A stretch of 64,000 nucleotides of DNA from an uncultured Rhodospirillales bacterium (GCA_903865895.1 CAIPLM010000385.1:1-64000), one strand, 5' to 3'. Positions 16,814 through 26,419 are shown, counted from the first letter of the stretch. Notes: a model not told the origin generated them from the sequence alone. Translations and numbers: made by a program.

Positions 16814-19345
16814 TCAGACGAAGTTGGCGGCGGTCAGCCCGGTATAGCCGGCCAGCATGATATGCGTGCCGTCCGACAACACCAGGCTTTCGCTGCCGCC
16901 TGACGTCACCGCGCCCGCCAGCGCGGTGGCAGCCTCGCCGGCCGGAAACCCCATGAGGCCGATCACGTCGAGCGCCGGATTGAAGCCCGTGATCACCGCG
17001 CTGGCGTGGTTGCCATGGGTGAAGGCGAAGGCCCCGTCGCCATGCCCGGCGATGATGGTTGCCGCCCCACTCCCAGCCAGAACGTGGGTCGGCACATCGC
17101 CGGCCATGATCAGCGCATCCCCCACCCCGGCGGCGATGTAGGTCGCTCCCGTGGCTGCGGAGGCGTCGATGGTCTCCGCACCGGCGCCAGCGACCACCGT
17201 ATCCGCGCCGCCGGCGGTCAGCACGTCGCCATCGCCCCGGCCCACCAGCAACGCCGCACCGGGGCCGGTGGTGATGTGGTTATGGCCACTCAGTGCGCCG
17301 ATATAGACCCCGTTGCCGCCGGTCACGCTGATACCGGCCGCCCCAAGCCCGATCACGGTCGCCGCGCCGCTGGTCGCATTGATCGAAGCGGCGCCATTGG
17401 CCGCCACCAGCACGCCCCCCGCCCCCGCGGTCACATTGGCCAACCCCGTCCCGGTCGAAATCGTCGAGGTGCCGCTCCCGCCGAAGAAGGTCAGCGTGCC
17501 GCTGCCGCCGAATACCATCGCATTGCCGCTCGGCGCGTTCACCGTCGCGCTGCCGTTGCGGGCGGCGACGACATCGCCGGATCCAACGGTTACGGTGTCA
17601 CGGAAGCTGCCCAACCACAGCATGCTGCCACCATGCGAGACGATGGTGTCATCGCCGCTGCCGCCCACCACGGTGGCATGCCCACCCACGCCGGTATTCA
17701 CACTGCTGGCGCCAGATCCCAGGAATATCAGCAGGTTGTTAGCGCCTGACATGATGGTCGCGGCACCGCTGCCGCCCTGGATCTGGTCGGTGCCGTTGGA
17801 CTGCACCACCGCATTGCCGCTGTTGAGCAGCACCCGGTTCTGTCCGGCACCAGTGACGATGGTGTCACTGCCAGTGCCCGCAAGCAGCTGGTCGTTGCCG
17901 GAATTGCCGACGAGCAGCGTGTCGAGCGCGCCTGGATCATACAGCGTGGCATCCGCAGTGCCGCCGAGATAGGCGGCGACGGTACCGGCCGGCACCGCAT
18001 AGGTCCCGCCGGTAACAGGCGAGACGATCACCGCCTCGTTGATCGCCCCGCCGACGGTGGGCGCCAGGCCGGCAGGCTGTGGCGCGGCCGTGACCCTGAT
18101 GCTGCCCTGCGCGGCATCCGCGAAGCCGAAGAGCTGCCGCGCCACCGTCACACTGGTGCTCGCCGTGGTGGTTCCACCCGGGCCACTCACCGCGAGGCCG
18201 AACTCGGTGGTGTCGAGCAGCACGCCAGTTGGCAGTGCCGGAGTGAAGGAGACCCCCGCCACAGCGGCCGACATCGCGGCGGTCGTGCCGGTGAGCGTGA
18301 TGATGAAATCCCCAATTGGCGCCGCAATGCTGCTCATCCCCGGGATACTGAGGGTCCCGCCGTGGGGGCAGGAGAAGGACAGCGTGATGCTCTCGTTCGC
18401 CCCGCCGAAGGGATCCGTGATGACCAGCCCGGCAAAGGGCGTCAACGGCGCACCATTCGGCGCCCCCTGGAAATCCCGCACCCCTGACAGGGCCGGGGCG
18501 GTCAGCGGCGCCAGATGCACCGCCGTTCCGCCGCTGCCGTCATTGCCGGCGAGGAAGCCGAGCCCGCCGGGCACTTGGCCGGCGAGTTGCAGGGTGACCG
18601 ACCCGGCACTGCCAGTCACGGTGAGTCGATGGGTGACGCTGTCGTAGCTCGCCGTCGCGTTATTGCCGGAATCATCGAGGCCGGTGAGATCGATAGTCTC
18701 GTGCACGCCGCTGAAATTGCGGATGGTGCCGGGCAGGTTCACCGCGTTGTTGAAGGCCAGGGTGGCGTAGTTGCCGGCGCCCGGGGTAAAGCCCGCGATA
18801 TCGAAGCCCTGCGCGCCGAGGGTGTCATAGTTCACCGTGAGCGGATTGCCCGCACTGCCCTCCAGCAGCAGCGCATTGCCACTGCCCGACGCGGTGATCC
18901 GTCCGGCAAGCATGTAGCCGGGCTGCAGGATCACGCTGTTCCCGCCACCGGCCGCCAGGATGGCGTCGCCAACTGGCGCGATGATGGTGCCGGAATTGAT
19001 CAGCGTGGCACCCCCATTCAGCGCCACACCGTGGCCATAGGCGAAAATCGTCCCGGCATTGCTGGCAGTACCGCCAGCGCCCAGTGCAATACCGGTCCCG
19101 CTCATCGGCTGCGTGGCGTGAATGGTCCCGCGATTGGTGACCGTGCCCGCGCCACCGACGATGTCGATGCCGTTGCCGCCGGAGAGAGTGCCGTCGTTCA
19201 CGATGGTGCCGCCTGTCGCGTAGATCGCGGCAGCGGGCGGGCTCGCCACAATGCTGCCCGCCGCCGTCAGCGTGAACGGCGATTGATAGATGCCGGCTGC
19301 CGTGAGGGTGATGCCGTGAGAGATGGTCGAGGAAATCGTCGTCAT
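16814..19345 (-). CDS. Large glycine-rich RTX/hemolysin-like secreted repeat protein
   Basis: An 843-residue protein rich in Gly, Ala, Thr, Ser and Asn with almost no cysteine. The first third has short repeats with patterns like ATGGTIVNDGTLSGGNG, as in passenger beta-helices. The second half has degenerate GG-rich nonapeptide-like repeats (GSGNDQLLAGTGSDT, GGSGDDTIVSHGG). The C-terminus (LSDGTHIMLAGYTGLTAANFV type) resembles type I secretion targeting ends. The start at 19345 follows GGAGG by seven bases. No secretion ATPase or outer-membrane partner is adjacent. It may be an extracellular adhesin or matrix protein; there is no enzyme domain visible. Confidence 0.78.
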   Translation of the reverse strand: MTTISSTISHGITLTAAGIYQSPFTLTAAGSIVASPPAAAIYATGGTIVNDGTLSGGNGIDIVGGAGTVTNRGTIHATQPMSGTGIALGAGGTASNAGTIFAYGHGVALNGGATLINSGTIIAPVGDAILAAGGGNSVILQPGYMLAGRITASGSGNALLLEGSAGNPLTVNYDTLGAQGFDIAGFTPGAGNYATLAFNNAVNLPGTIRNFSGVHETIDLTGLDDSGNNATASYDSVTHRLTVTGSAGSVTLQLAGQVPGGLGFLAGNDGSGGTAVHLAPLTAPALSGVRDFQGAPNGAPLTPFAGLVITDPFGGANESITLSFSCPHGGTLSIPGMSSIAAPIGDFIITLTGTTAAMSAAVAGVSFTPALPTGVLLDTTEFGLAVSGPGGTTTASTSVTVARQLFGFADAAQGSIRVTAAPQPAGLAPTVGGAINEAVIVSPVTGGTYAVPAGTVAAYLGGTADATLYDPGALDTLLVGNSGNDQLLAGTGSDTIVTGAGQNRVLLNSGNAVVQSNGTDQIQGGSGAATIMSGANNLLIFLGSGASSVNTGVGGHATVVGGSGDDTIVSHGGSMLWLGSFRDTVTVGSGDVVAARNGSATVNAPSGNAMVFGGSGTLTFFGGSGTSTISTGTGLANVTAGAGGVLVAANGAASINATSGAATVIGLGAAGISVTGGNGVYIGALSGHNHITTGPGAALLVGRGDGDVLTAGGADTVVAGAGAETIDASAATGATYIAAGVGDALIMAGDVPTHVLAGSGAATIIAGHGDGAFAFTHGNHASAVITGFNPALDVIGLMGFPAGEAATALAGAVTSGGSESLVLSDGTHIMLAGYTGLTAANFV

Positions 19346-19515
19346 GCGCGGGCCTCCGGGGCTGGCCGCGTCCGATACCGCCATCGGACGCCCGACCTGC
19401 CGTTAGACCAATCTCATAGCGGGAGATGATTTCCGATTGGTGAAACCACCCGACAAAACTTACACGGGTCACCGGCACATTCATCCCGGTACCCGCCTGG
19501 CGCGAACGGGCACCC

Positions 19516-19553
19516 TTGACGAACGGGGGAAGCGCACTCACTATTATTATAGT
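19516..19553 (+). promoter_or_regulatory. Putative promoter and overlapping operator palindrome of the HxlR gene
   Basis: A TTGACG box (19516-19521) is followed by an AT-rich spot containing the dyad ACTAT-N4-ATAGT (19540-19553). A TATTAT -10-like sequence (19542-19547) lies inside the dyad, though the spacing of 20 bases is long. A dyad over the -10 region upstream of an HxlR gene suggests autorepression. Confidence 0.42.
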
Positions 19554-19572
19554 AGTTAATGGCACCCTCCCG

Positions 19573-20040
19573 ATGGTCCAGCGCAAAAGCTTTGCCGGCA
19601 TGGCCTGCCCGATCGCCAGGGGCCTCGAGCATGTCGGCGAGTGGTGGTCAATGCTGATCCTGCGCGACGCGCTCAAGGGCGCCACACGGTTCGAGCAGTT
19701 CCAGGAAAATCTCGGCATCGCGCCGGGCATTCTCACGCGCCGGCTGGCCGCGCTGACTGAGTCCGGCCTGCTGGAGCGGCAGCGCTACAGCGTCCATCCG
19801 CCGCGCGACGAATACGTGCTCACCCCGCGCGGGCGGGATTTCCGCCCGGTGCTGCTGGCGATGCTCGCCTGGGGCAACCGCCACTTCCCGCCGGAGGATA
19901 CGACGATGCGCATCGTCGATCTCGCCACCGGCGCGCCGGTCGATCCCGTGCTGGTCGATCCGCGCACCCTCCGGCCCGTCGACGGCCCGGGATACGCCGT
20001 GCAACCTTTTTCGACCCGAGGCCAGCCGACCCATGAGTGA
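19573..20040 (+). CDS. HxlR-family transcriptional regulator
   Basis: A 155-residue winged-helix regulator. The HxlR core spans about residues 5-95: CPIARGLEHVGEWWSMLILRDAL, FEQFQENLGIAPGILTRRLAAL and YVLTPRGRDFRPVL. The N-terminal cysteine (in GMACPIA) is the conserved one that in some members senses redox or electrophile stress. The start at 19573 was chosen because homology begins there. It overlaps the thioesterase gene by eight bases and probably controls the thioesterase-MATE pump operon behind it. Confidence 0.88.
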   Translation: MVQRKSFAGMACPIARGLEHVGEWWSMLILRDALKGATRFEQFQENLGIAPGILTRRLAALTESGLLERQRYSVHPPRDEYVLTPRGRDFRPVLLAMLAWGNRHFPPEDTTMRIVDLATGAPVDPVLVDPRTLRPVDGPGYAVQPFSTRGQPTHE

Positions 20041-20503
20041 TCCTGCAACCAGTGGTCCTGCAACCTTGGCCAGCATGGCCGGCATTGACGTGATGCGCGG
20101 CCTTCTCGAAGGCCGCCTTCCCGCACCGCCCGCCATCGGCCTAATCGGCATCACGCTGACGGAGGTGGACCCCGGCCGCGTGGTGATGCGGCTGACCCCC
20201 GGGCCGCAGCATGCCAACCCCATGGGCACCATGCATGGCGGCATGCTGGCCACCCTGCTCGACAGCGTGATGGGCTGCGCGGTGCACACCACGCTCGCGC
20301 CCGGAAGCAGCTACAGCACACTCGAAATCAAGGTGAACTACATCCGCGCGGTCACGCCGGCGAGCGGCGAACTGGCCGGCGAAGGCAAGGTGGTGCATGC
20401 CGGCCGCCGCTCCGCCGTGGCCGAAGGGCGCGTCATCGACGCGAAAGGCCGCGTGGTCGCCACCGCCAGCACCACCTGCATCATCCTGGAGTCCGCCTCA
20501 TGA
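20033..20503 (+). CDS. PaaI-family hotdog thioesterase
   Basis: A 156-residue hotdog-fold protein. The motif NPMGTMHGGMLATLLDS is the conserved HGG helix of PaaI-like acyl-CoA thioesterases, and the C-terminal half has KVNYIRAVTPASGEL and GRVIDAKGRVVATAS. It would hydrolyse a small or aromatic acyl-CoA in the cytoplasm. Overlaps with both neighbours (8 bases upstream, ATGA downstream) place it firmly in the HxlR-thioesterase-MATE operon. The substrate is unknown. Confidence 0.85.
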   Translation: MSDPATSGPATLASMAGIDVMRGLLEGRLPAPPAIGLIGITLTEVDPGRVVMRLTPGPQHANPMGTMHGGMLATLLDSVMGCAVHTTLAPGSSYSTLEIKVNYIRAVTPASGELAGEGKVVHAGRRSAVAEGRVIDAKGRVVATASTTCIILESAS

Positions 20504-21894
20504 GCGCGACCACCGCTTCCCCCGCCAGCGCCGCGCAAGCGGGGATGAACCCGCGCACCCGCATGCTGCTGCAAGGTGCCATCGTGCCAACGCTGCTGCG
20601 CATGGCCTGGCCGAACGTGGTGGTGATGCTCGCGCAATCCGCCACCGGGCTGATCGAGACCTATTGGGTGGCGCGCCTCGGCACCGATGCACTCACCGGC
20701 ATGGCGCTGGTATTCCCCGGTTTCATGCTGATGCAGATGCTCTCGGGCGGCGCCATCGGCGGTGGCATTTCCTCCGCCGTGGCCCGCGCGCTCGGCGGTG
20801 GGCGGCGCGACGATGCGAACGCGCTGGTGATGCATGCCATCGTCATCAACCTCGCACTTGGCGTGCTCTCGGGCGCGATCTTCCTCATTTTCGGCGCGCC
20901 GCTCTACCGCGCGCTCGGCGGCAGTGGCAGCTCGCTCGCGGCGGCGCTGGTCTATTCCAACATCATCTTCGCCGGCGTGCCACTCACCTGGCTCCTCAAC
21001 GCCTTCGCCAGCGTGATCCGCGGCACCGGCAACATGCTGGTGCCCTCGCTGGCGATCTGCGTCAGCGTGGCACTGCTGGTCCCACTCTCGCCGCTGCTGA
21101 TTTTCGGCCTTGGCCCGATCCCCGCGCTCGGCATCGCCGGCGGTGGCGTCGCCGTGGTGTTGACGACGGGGCTGACCGCGGCGCTGCTCGGGCTCTACAT
21201 CCTCGCCGGGCGCAGCATCGTGCGGCTGAAGGCGGCGCGGCTGCGCTGGGAGTTCTTCTTCGATATCCTGCGCGTCGGCGCGGTGGGCGCCATCAGCACC
21301 CTTCAGACCACGCTGACGGTGGCGCTCACCACCGCGCTGGTCGGCCACGCCGCAGGGCCGGATGGGGTGGCGGGCTACGGCACCGGCAGCCGGCTGGAAT
21401 ATCTGCTGATCCCCCTGGTGTTCGGTCTCGGTGCGCCGATGGTGGCGCTGGTCGGCACCAATATCGGGGCGGGGCAGAACGCGCGGGCGCTCCGCATCGC
21501 CCTCACCGGCGGCGGCATCGCATTCGTGCTCAGCGAAATCATCGGCCTCACCGCCGCCGCCTTCCCCGCGGCGTGGTTGACCCTGTTCGGGCATGATCCG
21601 GCGATGCTGGCGACCGGCACCACCTATCTGCGCCTGGTCGGCCCCACCTACGGGTTCTTCGGGCTCGGCCTGTCGCTCTACTTCGCCTCACAGGGCGCCG
21701 GGCGGCTGTTCTGGCCGCTGGCCGGCGGAATGCTGCGGCTCGCCATCGCCGTGATCGGCGGCTGGGCGGCCTATGCGTTGACGGGCTCGCTCACCGCGGT
21801 GTTCGCCACCCTCTCGGTCGCGCTGGTGGTCTATGGCACGGTGGTAGCGGGGGCGATCGCCCGCGGAGTGTGGTTCAAGCGGGCCACCGGCTGA
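20500..21894 (+). CDS. MATE-family efflux transporter
   Basis: A 464-residue inner-membrane protein with about twelve hydrophobic segments arranged as two similar halves, as in Na+ or H+ coupled MATE drug/metabolite exporters. Typical segments are the start of the first half (LRMAWPNVVVMLAQSATGLIETYW) and GLGAPMVALVGTNIGAGQ at the start of the second. Its start overlaps the thioesterase stop. Linkage to an HxlR regulator suggests inducible export of a toxic compound. Confidence 0.9.
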   Translation: MSATTASPASAAQAGMNPRTRMLLQGAIVPTLLRMAWPNVVVMLAQSATGLIETYWVARLGTDALTGMALVFPGFMLMQMLSGGAIGGGISSAVARALGGGRRDDANALVMHAIVINLALGVLSGAIFLIFGAPLYRALGGSGSSLAAALVYSNIIFAGVPLTWLLNAFASVIRGTGNMLVPSLAICVSVALLVPLSPLLIFGLGPIPALGIAGGGVAVVLTTGLTAALLGLYILAGRSIVRLKAARLRWEFFFDILRVGAVGAISTLQTTLTVALTTALVGHAAGPDGVAGYGTGSRLEYLLIPLVFGLGAPMVALVGTNIGAGQNARALRIALTGGGIAFVLSEIIGLTAAAFPAAWLTLFGHDPAMLATGTTYLRLVGPTYGFFGLGLSLYFASQGAGRLFWPLAGGMLRLAIAVIGGWAAYALTGSLTAVFATLSVALVVYGTVVAGAIARGVWFKRATG

Positions 21895-21998
21895 CTGGAG
21901 AATTCACACGGGCGGCACGCCGAGACTGCGTATTCTGCTTGACTTTCGGGGCGTGCCGGGCGCAGCCTCCGTATGTCGCAGCAGATACAGGAGGGTAC

Positions 21999-22061
21999 AT
22001 GATCAGTATGGATCCACCGAATCACAAGAGAGTTGCCAAGCATCGTGGCATTGGTGACTGA
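21999..22061 (+). CDS. Possible 20-residue small protein or leader peptide
   Basis: A very short frame (ATG at 21999, TGA ending 22061) preceded by AGGAGGG four bases upstream, one of the strongest ribosome sites in the window. The product would be basic at its centre (HKRVAKHR) with no hydrophobic segment. It is followed by two DNA palindromes and then a strong hairpin with a T-tract. The arrangement resembles a leader or dual-function RNA, but no regulated gene follows on this strand. Too short to judge by coding statistics. Confidence 0.35.
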   Translation: MISMDPPNHKRVAKHRGIGD

Positions 22062-22081
22062 TCTGAAAGTCCACGCCCAGC

Positions 22082-22114
22082 AGGGTTCATGAACCCTTAG
22101 TGAGGTATTACCTC
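22082..22114. promoter_or_regulatory. Two adjacent DNA palindromes
   Basis: A perfect 16-base palindrome (AGGGTTCATGAACCCT, 22082-22097) is followed by a 13-base one (GAGGTATTACCTC, 22102-22114). Both lie between the 20-codon frame and the terminator hairpin. The absence of a real loop suggests DNA-binding sites rather than RNA hairpins. No known operator was recognised. Confidence 0.45.
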
Positions 22115-22122
22115 GCAAACCA

Positions 22123-22157
22123 GCCCCCGCGGTCGCATAGTGCGCGCGGGGGCTTTT
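22123..22157 (+). terminator. Rho-independent terminator
   Basis: A nine-base-pair GC stem (GCCCCCGCG at 22123-22131 with CGCGGGGGC at 22145-22153) followed by TTTT and further T residues on the plus strand. It would end plus-strand transcription from the MATE pump or from a small RNA in this gap. It lies just beyond the phoB stop, so the stem may also help end the minus-strand pho operon. Confidence 0.75.
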
Positions 22158-22166
22158 CGTTTCTGG

Positions 22167-22880
22167 CTAGAGTGCCTCGGTATCCAGCGCGTACCCGGCC
22201 GCGCGCACGGTGCGCACCACGTCCAACTCGCCCTCGCCGTTGATGCTTTTACGCAGCCGCCGGATATGCACGTCGACCGTGCGCAGTTCGACGTGGATAT
22301 CCCGCCCCCACACGCCGTCCAGCAACTCCTCGCGGGTGAACACGCGGCGGGGATGGCGGAGGAAAAATTCCAGAAGCCGGTACTCGGTCGGCCCGAGCTG
22401 CACCGCCCGGCCGCCGCGCTGCACGCGATGGGTGGTGAGGTCCATGCTGATGTCATGGAATTCGAGCGACCCCTTGGCCGGCACCGCCCCAGTGCGACGC
22501 AGCAAGGCGCGCATCCGGGCGATCAGCGCCTCCATGTTGAAGGGCTTGGTGATGTAGTCGTCGGCCCCGGTGTTCAGGCCGCGCACCGCGTCCTGGTCCT
22601 CGGTGCGGGCGGTCAGCATGATCACCGGCAAGCCGCGCGTCTCGTGGCGGCGGCGGAGCTGGCGGCAGACCTCGATGCCCGAGAGCGTCGGCAGCATCCA
22701 GTCGAGCAGCACGAGATCCGGCGTCGTCTCGGCGATGCGGTTCAGCGCCTCCTGCCCGTCACCGGCTTCATCAACGTGAAAGCCCTGCTTCTCCAGATTG
22801 TAGCGCAGCAGCGTGGCAAGCGCCGCCTCGTCTTCGACGACCAGAACGCTGGGACGGCCGGAGATGGACCCATCAGGCAT
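22167..22880 (-). CDS. phoB: Phosphate regulon response regulator PhoB
   Basis: A 237-residue OmpR/PhoB-type regulator. The receiver domain (about 10-125) has the acidic pair VVEDE, phosphoacceptor D60 in VLLDWMLP and the conserved lysine in ITKPFN. The winged-helix domain (about 145-232) has LGPTEYRLLEFFLRHP and RTVDVHIRRLRKSI. An AGGAGA site precedes the ATG. It is the last gene of pstSCAB-phoU-phoB. The cognate kinase phoR is not in this cluster. It would bind the Pho box before pstS. Confidence 0.96.
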   Translation of the reverse strand: MPDGSISGRPSVLVVEDEAALATLLRYNLEKQGFHVDEAGDGQEALNRIAETTPDLVLLDWMLPTLSGIEVCRQLRRRHETRGLPVIMLTARTEDQDAVRGLNTGADDYITKPFNMEALIARMRALLRRTGAVPAKGSLEFHDISMDLTTHRVQRGGRAVQLGPTEYRLLEFFLRHPRRVFTREELLDGVWGRDIHVELRTVDVHIRRLRKSINGEGELDVVRTVRAAGYALDTEAL

Positions 22881-22890
22881 TCATAATCTC

Positions 22891-23622
22891 CTATTGCTCG
22901 ATCGCTGGGCGGATCATGGCGGAGGATGAGCTGTCACCCTTCGGCCGTGCGTCGATCAGCGGCACGCCGAGTTCGGCGTAGTGGACGAGTTCAGCGATAT
23001 TGGTGGCGTGATCGCCAATGCGCTCAAGGTTCTTGGCGATGAACAGCAGATGGGTGCAGGGCGTGATATTACGCGGATCTTCCATCATATAGGTGATGAG
23101 CTCGCGGAACAGCGCGTCATAAATCTCGTCGATCGCCGCGTCCGAGCGCCACACCTGCAGCGCCTTCTCGGCGTTGGTCTCACCGACGGCATCGACGATC
23201 AGCTTGAGATTCTCCTGCACCAGCCGGGACATGTGGGCGAGGCCGGAGAGCTTGAACGGGAGCTGGAACTGCCGCAGCACGATGCTGCGCTTGGCGACAT
23301 TGGCGGCATAGTCGCCAATGCGCTCGAAATCGCCGGTGATCTTGAGGCTGGCGAAAATCAGCCGCAAATCCTGCGCCATGGGCTGGCGCAGCGCGAGCAG
23401 GCGAATGACGAACTGCTCCACCTCCCGCTCCAGAGCATCCACCGCGGGATCCGACTGAACGGCGCGCGACGCCGCCTCGGGGTCACCCTCGAGGATGGCG
23501 GTGCAGGCGAGCGCGACCTGACTCTCGACCATGCCGCCCATGCTGGTGATCAGGGCTGCAAGGCGCTTGAGCTCGTTGTCGTAGCTTTTGACGATGTGCT
23601 CGGTGGTTTCGGGCATTTGCAT
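22891..23622 (-). CDS. phoU: Phosphate signalling complex protein PhoU
   Basis: A 243-residue protein made of two PhoU helical repeats. Metal-binding-type motifs appear as FERIGDYAANVAKR in the first repeat and LERIGDHATNIAELVHY in the second. It links the Pst transporter to the PhoR/PhoB system, holding it inactive when phosphate is plentiful. A GAGGGAGA site lies just before the start. It sits between pstB and phoB, eight bases after pstB. Confidence 0.96.
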   Translation of the reverse strand: MQMPETTEHIVKSYDNELKRLAALITSMGGMVESQVALACTAILEGDPEAASRAVQSDPAVDALEREVEQFVIRLLALRQPMAQDLRLIFASLKITGDFERIGDYAANVAKRSIVLRQFQLPFKLSGLAHMSRLVQENLKLIVDAVGETNAEKALQVWRSDAAIDEIYDALFRELITYMMEDPRNITPCTHLLFIAKNLERIGDHATNIAELVHYAELGVPLIDARPKGDSSSSAMIRPAIEQ

Positions 23623-23630
23623 GGTCTCCC

Positions 23631-24461
23631 TCAGCCGAACCGGCCGGTGATGTATTCCTGGGTGCGGCGCTGCGCGGGGGCGGTGAACATCTGCGTGGCA
23701 GTGCCGACCTCCACGAGCTCACCGAGGTAGAAGAACGCCACCTGGTCGGCGCAGCGGGCGGCCTGCTGCATGTTATGGGTGACGATGACGATGGTGAAGT
23801 CCCGCTTCAACTCGTCGATCAGCTCCTCGATCTTGAGCGTGCTGATCGGGTCGAGCGCGCTGGTCGGCTCGTCGAACAGGATCACTTCGGGCCGCACCGC
23901 GATGGTGCGGGCGATGCACAGGCGCTGCTGCTGGCCGCCGGAGAGGCCCATGGCGGAGGCACCAAGCCGGTCCTTCACCTCGCCCCACAGGGCGGCGCGG
24001 GTGAGCGACCATTCGACGCGCTCATCCATCTCGGCCTTGGAGAGCTGCTCGTGCAGCTTCACCCCAAAGGCGATGTTGTCATAGATCGACATCGGGAAGG
24101 GCGTCGGCTTCTGGAACACCATGCCGATGCGGCTGCGCAGCTGGTTGAGGTCGATGCCCGGCGCGATGATGTTCTCGCCATCCATCAGCACCTCGCCGGT
24201 GGCCCGTTGGCCGGGATACAGATCGTACATCCGGTTAAGCACCCGCAGCAGGGTGGACTTGCCGCAGCCGGAGGGACCGATCATGCCGGTCACCTGGCGG
24301 TTGGGAAACTCGGCGTTGATCCCCTTCAGTGCCTTGTTGGTACCGTAGAAGAAATCGAGGTTGCGGATCGAAATCCGTGATTCCGACAAGATCGCGCCGG
24401 AGCGCGCTTCCATCGCCCCGATATTCGGCTTGTTCTCGCTGTCATTCATCGTGGAGCTCAT
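23631..24461 (-). CDS. pstB: Phosphate ABC transporter ATP-binding protein PstB
   Basis: A 276-residue ATPase with the PstB-type Walker [34 protein letters not shown] (characteristic of PstB), signature [13 protein letters not shown] and Walker [15 protein letters not shown]. The N-terminal extension of about 25 residues before the ABC core is slightly longer than in E. coli. It energises high-affinity phosphate uptake through PstCA. Confidence 0.97.
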   Translation of the reverse strand: MSSTMNDSENKPNIGAMEARSGAILSESRISIRNLDFFYGTNKALKGINAEFPNRQVTGMIGPSGCGKSTLLRVLNRMYDLYPGQRATGEVLMDGENIIAPGIDLNQLRSRIGMVFQKPTPFPMSIYDNIAFGVKLHEQLSKAEMDERVEWSLTRAALWGEVKDRLGASAMGLSGGQQQRLCIARTIAVRPEVILFDEPTSALDPISTLKIEELIDELKRDFTIVIVTHNMQQAARCADQVAFFYLGELVEVGTATQMFTAPAQRRTQEYITGRFG

Positions 24462-24473
24462 CGATTGGCGCCT

Positions 24474-25367
24474 TTATGCGCGGGGACGCAGGACAAAACG
24501 GGCAAGGATATTAAGCGCGAGCACGCCGAAGGTGATGAGCAAGGCGCCCACCCAGGCAAGCTGCACCCAATCATCGAAGGCGGAGCCGGCATATTGATAG
24601 ATCGTCACCGGCAGGCTGGCCATCGGGCGGCCGAGGTTGAGCGACCAGTTGAGGTTGCCGAGCGAGGTGAACAGCAGCGGCGCCGTCTCGCCGGCGATGC
24701 GCGCCACCGCGAGCAGCACGCCGGTGGCGATGCCATCCCGCGCGGCGGGGTAGCAGACCATGACGATCGATTTCCACTTCGGCGCGCCGAGCGCCACCGC
24801 CGCCTCGCGCAGCGCCACCGGGATCAGCCGCAGCATGTCCTCGGTGGTGCGCACCACGATGGGGATGACGATCACTGCCAGCGCGATGCCGCCGGCGATG
24901 CCGGAGAAGCCATCGAACGGGTTCACCAGCACCTGATACACGAACAGGCCGATCAGGATGGAAGGGGCGGACAGCAGCACGTCAGAGACGAAGCGCACCG
25001 CATCGCCGAGCTTCGTGCCGACCGCGTATTCGGAGAGATAGGTGCCCACCATGATGCCGATCGGCGTGCCGATGGCGGTGCCGATCGCGGTCTGGATCAG
25101 GCTGCCGATGATTGCATTGAGCAAGCCGCCATGCGAGCCCGGCGGCTTGGTCGATTCGGTGAACACCGACAGGCCAAGCCCGGCGAAACCGAGCCACAGC
25201 AGCGTCGCCAGGATGGCGAAGAGAAACACCAGGCCAATCCCCGTCGCGGTGACACAGAGGGCCTTGATGATGCGATTGGTGCGCTGGCGGCTGCGCGACA
25301 GTGCATCGGCCACTTTGGCGTTGCGCTTGGGGCCGGCCATCATGGCATCGGCGGCGGTGGCGCTCAT
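24474..25367 (-). CDS. pstA: Phosphate ABC transporter permease PstA
   Basis: A 297-residue permease. The start is taken at 25367, where the ATG overlaps the pstC stop (ATGA); the frame stays open much further upstream through pstC but that part is not family-like. One helix near residues 35-60 precedes a five-helix BPD_transp_1 core, with the coupling loop [16 protein letters not shown]. It forms the pore together with PstC. Confidence 0.96.
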   Translation of the reverse strand: MSATAADAMMAGPKRNAKVADALSRSRQRTNRIIKALCVTATGIGLVFLFAILATLLWLGFAGLGLSVFTESTKPPGSHGGLLNAIIGSLIQTAIGTAIGTPIGIMVGTYLSEYAVGTKLGDAVRFVSDVLLSAPSILIGLFVYQVLVNPFDGFSGIAGGIALAVIVIPIVVRTTEDMLRLIPVALREAAVALGAPKWKSIVMVCYPAARDGIATGVLLAVARIAGETAPLLFTSLGNLNWSLNLGRPMASLPVTIYQYAGSAFDDWVQLAWVGALLITFGVLALNILARFVLRPRA

Positions 25368-26335
25368 GACTTGGCTCCCGCGGGGCGCAGCAGGGTGCGC
25401 GAAATCGCCAGCACGATGAAGGAGATCACGAAGAGGATGAAGCCAAGCGCCAGCAGCGAAGACAGCTTGAGGCTGCCGGACTGGCTCTCCGGAAATTCCA
25501 GCGCGACGATGGAGGCAATCGTGTTGCCCGGCCCGAACAGCGAGGTGGAGAGCCGGTTGGTGTTGCCGATCACGAACGTCACCGCCATGGTCTCGCCCAG
25601 CGCGCGGCCGAGGCCGAGCATGATGCCGCCGACCACCGAGACGCGGGTATAGGGGATGACAATCGAGCGCATCACCTCCCAGGTGGTGCAGCCGAGTCCG
25701 TAGGCGCTCTCCTTGAACACCGGCGGCACGGTCTGAAACACGTCGCGCATGGTGGCGGCGATGAAGGGCAGGATCATCACCGCGAGGATCAGCGCGGCGG
25801 TGAAAATGCCGGTGCCGAAGGGCGGCCCCTGGAACAACCCGCCGATCAGCGGCAAGTCCCCCAGCGCATCGATCAGCGTCGGCTGCACGTATTGCGACAT
25901 CAGCGGCACGATCATGAAGAAGCCCCACATGCCGTAAATGATCGACGGCACGGCGGCGAGCAGCTCGATCGCGGTGCCCACGGGGCGGCGGAACCAGATC
26001 GGCGCCAACTCGGTGAGGTAGAAGGCGATGCCGAACGCCAGCGGCACGGCCATGATGATAGCGAGCACCGAGGTGATGAGCGTGCCATAGACCGGCACGC
26101 CGGCGCCGAACACGTTCTGCACCGGGTCCCAGTCCGCCTCGGTGAGGAAGCGCAGACCGAAGGCGCGGAAGCTGGGCCAGCCGCCGATGAACAGCGAGAC
26201 GATGATCGCGCCCAGCAACACCAGGACGAAAACACCGGAAATCTTGGCGGCGGCGGCGAAAATCGCATCGCCTGCCGAGCCGCTTTTGCCGGACGCGACC
26301 ACGAACGGCTTTGGACTTGCTACGCTTTGGGACAC
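25364..26335 (-). CDS. pstC: Phosphate ABC transporter permease PstC
   Basis: A 323-residue permease with an apparent GTG start at 26335 and only a weak ribosome site. An N-terminal helix (residues about 30-55) is followed by a periplasmic domain and a BPD_transp_1 core. The sequence [17 protein letters not shown] segment ([17 protein letters not shown]) and the coupling loop [16 protein letters not shown] identify PstC. The stop overlaps pstA. The 84-base gap to pstS contains no evident terminator. Confidence 0.95.
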   Translation of the reverse strand: MSQSVASPKPFVVASGKSGSAGDAIFAAAAKISGVFVLVLLGAIIVSLFIGGWPSFRAFGLRFLTEADWDPVQNVFGAGVPVYGTLITSVLAIIMAVPLAFGIAFYLTELAPIWFRRPVGTAIELLAAVPSIIYGMWGFFMIVPLMSQYVQPTLIDALGDLPLIGGLFQGPPFGTGIFTAALILAVMILPFIAATMRDVFQTVPPVFKESAYGLGCTTWEVMRSIVIPYTRVSVVGGIMLGLGRALGETMAVTFVIGNTNRLSTSLFGPGNTIASIVALEFPESQSGSLKLSSLLALGFILFVISFIVLAISRTLLRPAGAKS

Positions 26336-26419
26336 CGGCAGGTTCCGTTCTCAGACTCGTGGAAGGCGCAAACAATGAACCGGCCCTTCCCGCGCGGGAA
26401 GGGCCGGCCAAGGTTCAGA

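Noticed and set aside
24474..26411. A 645-codon open frame on the minus strand spanning pstA and pstC
   Set aside because: Only its last 297 codons encode PstA; the rest is an out-of-frame reading of pstC, which has its own clear family match.
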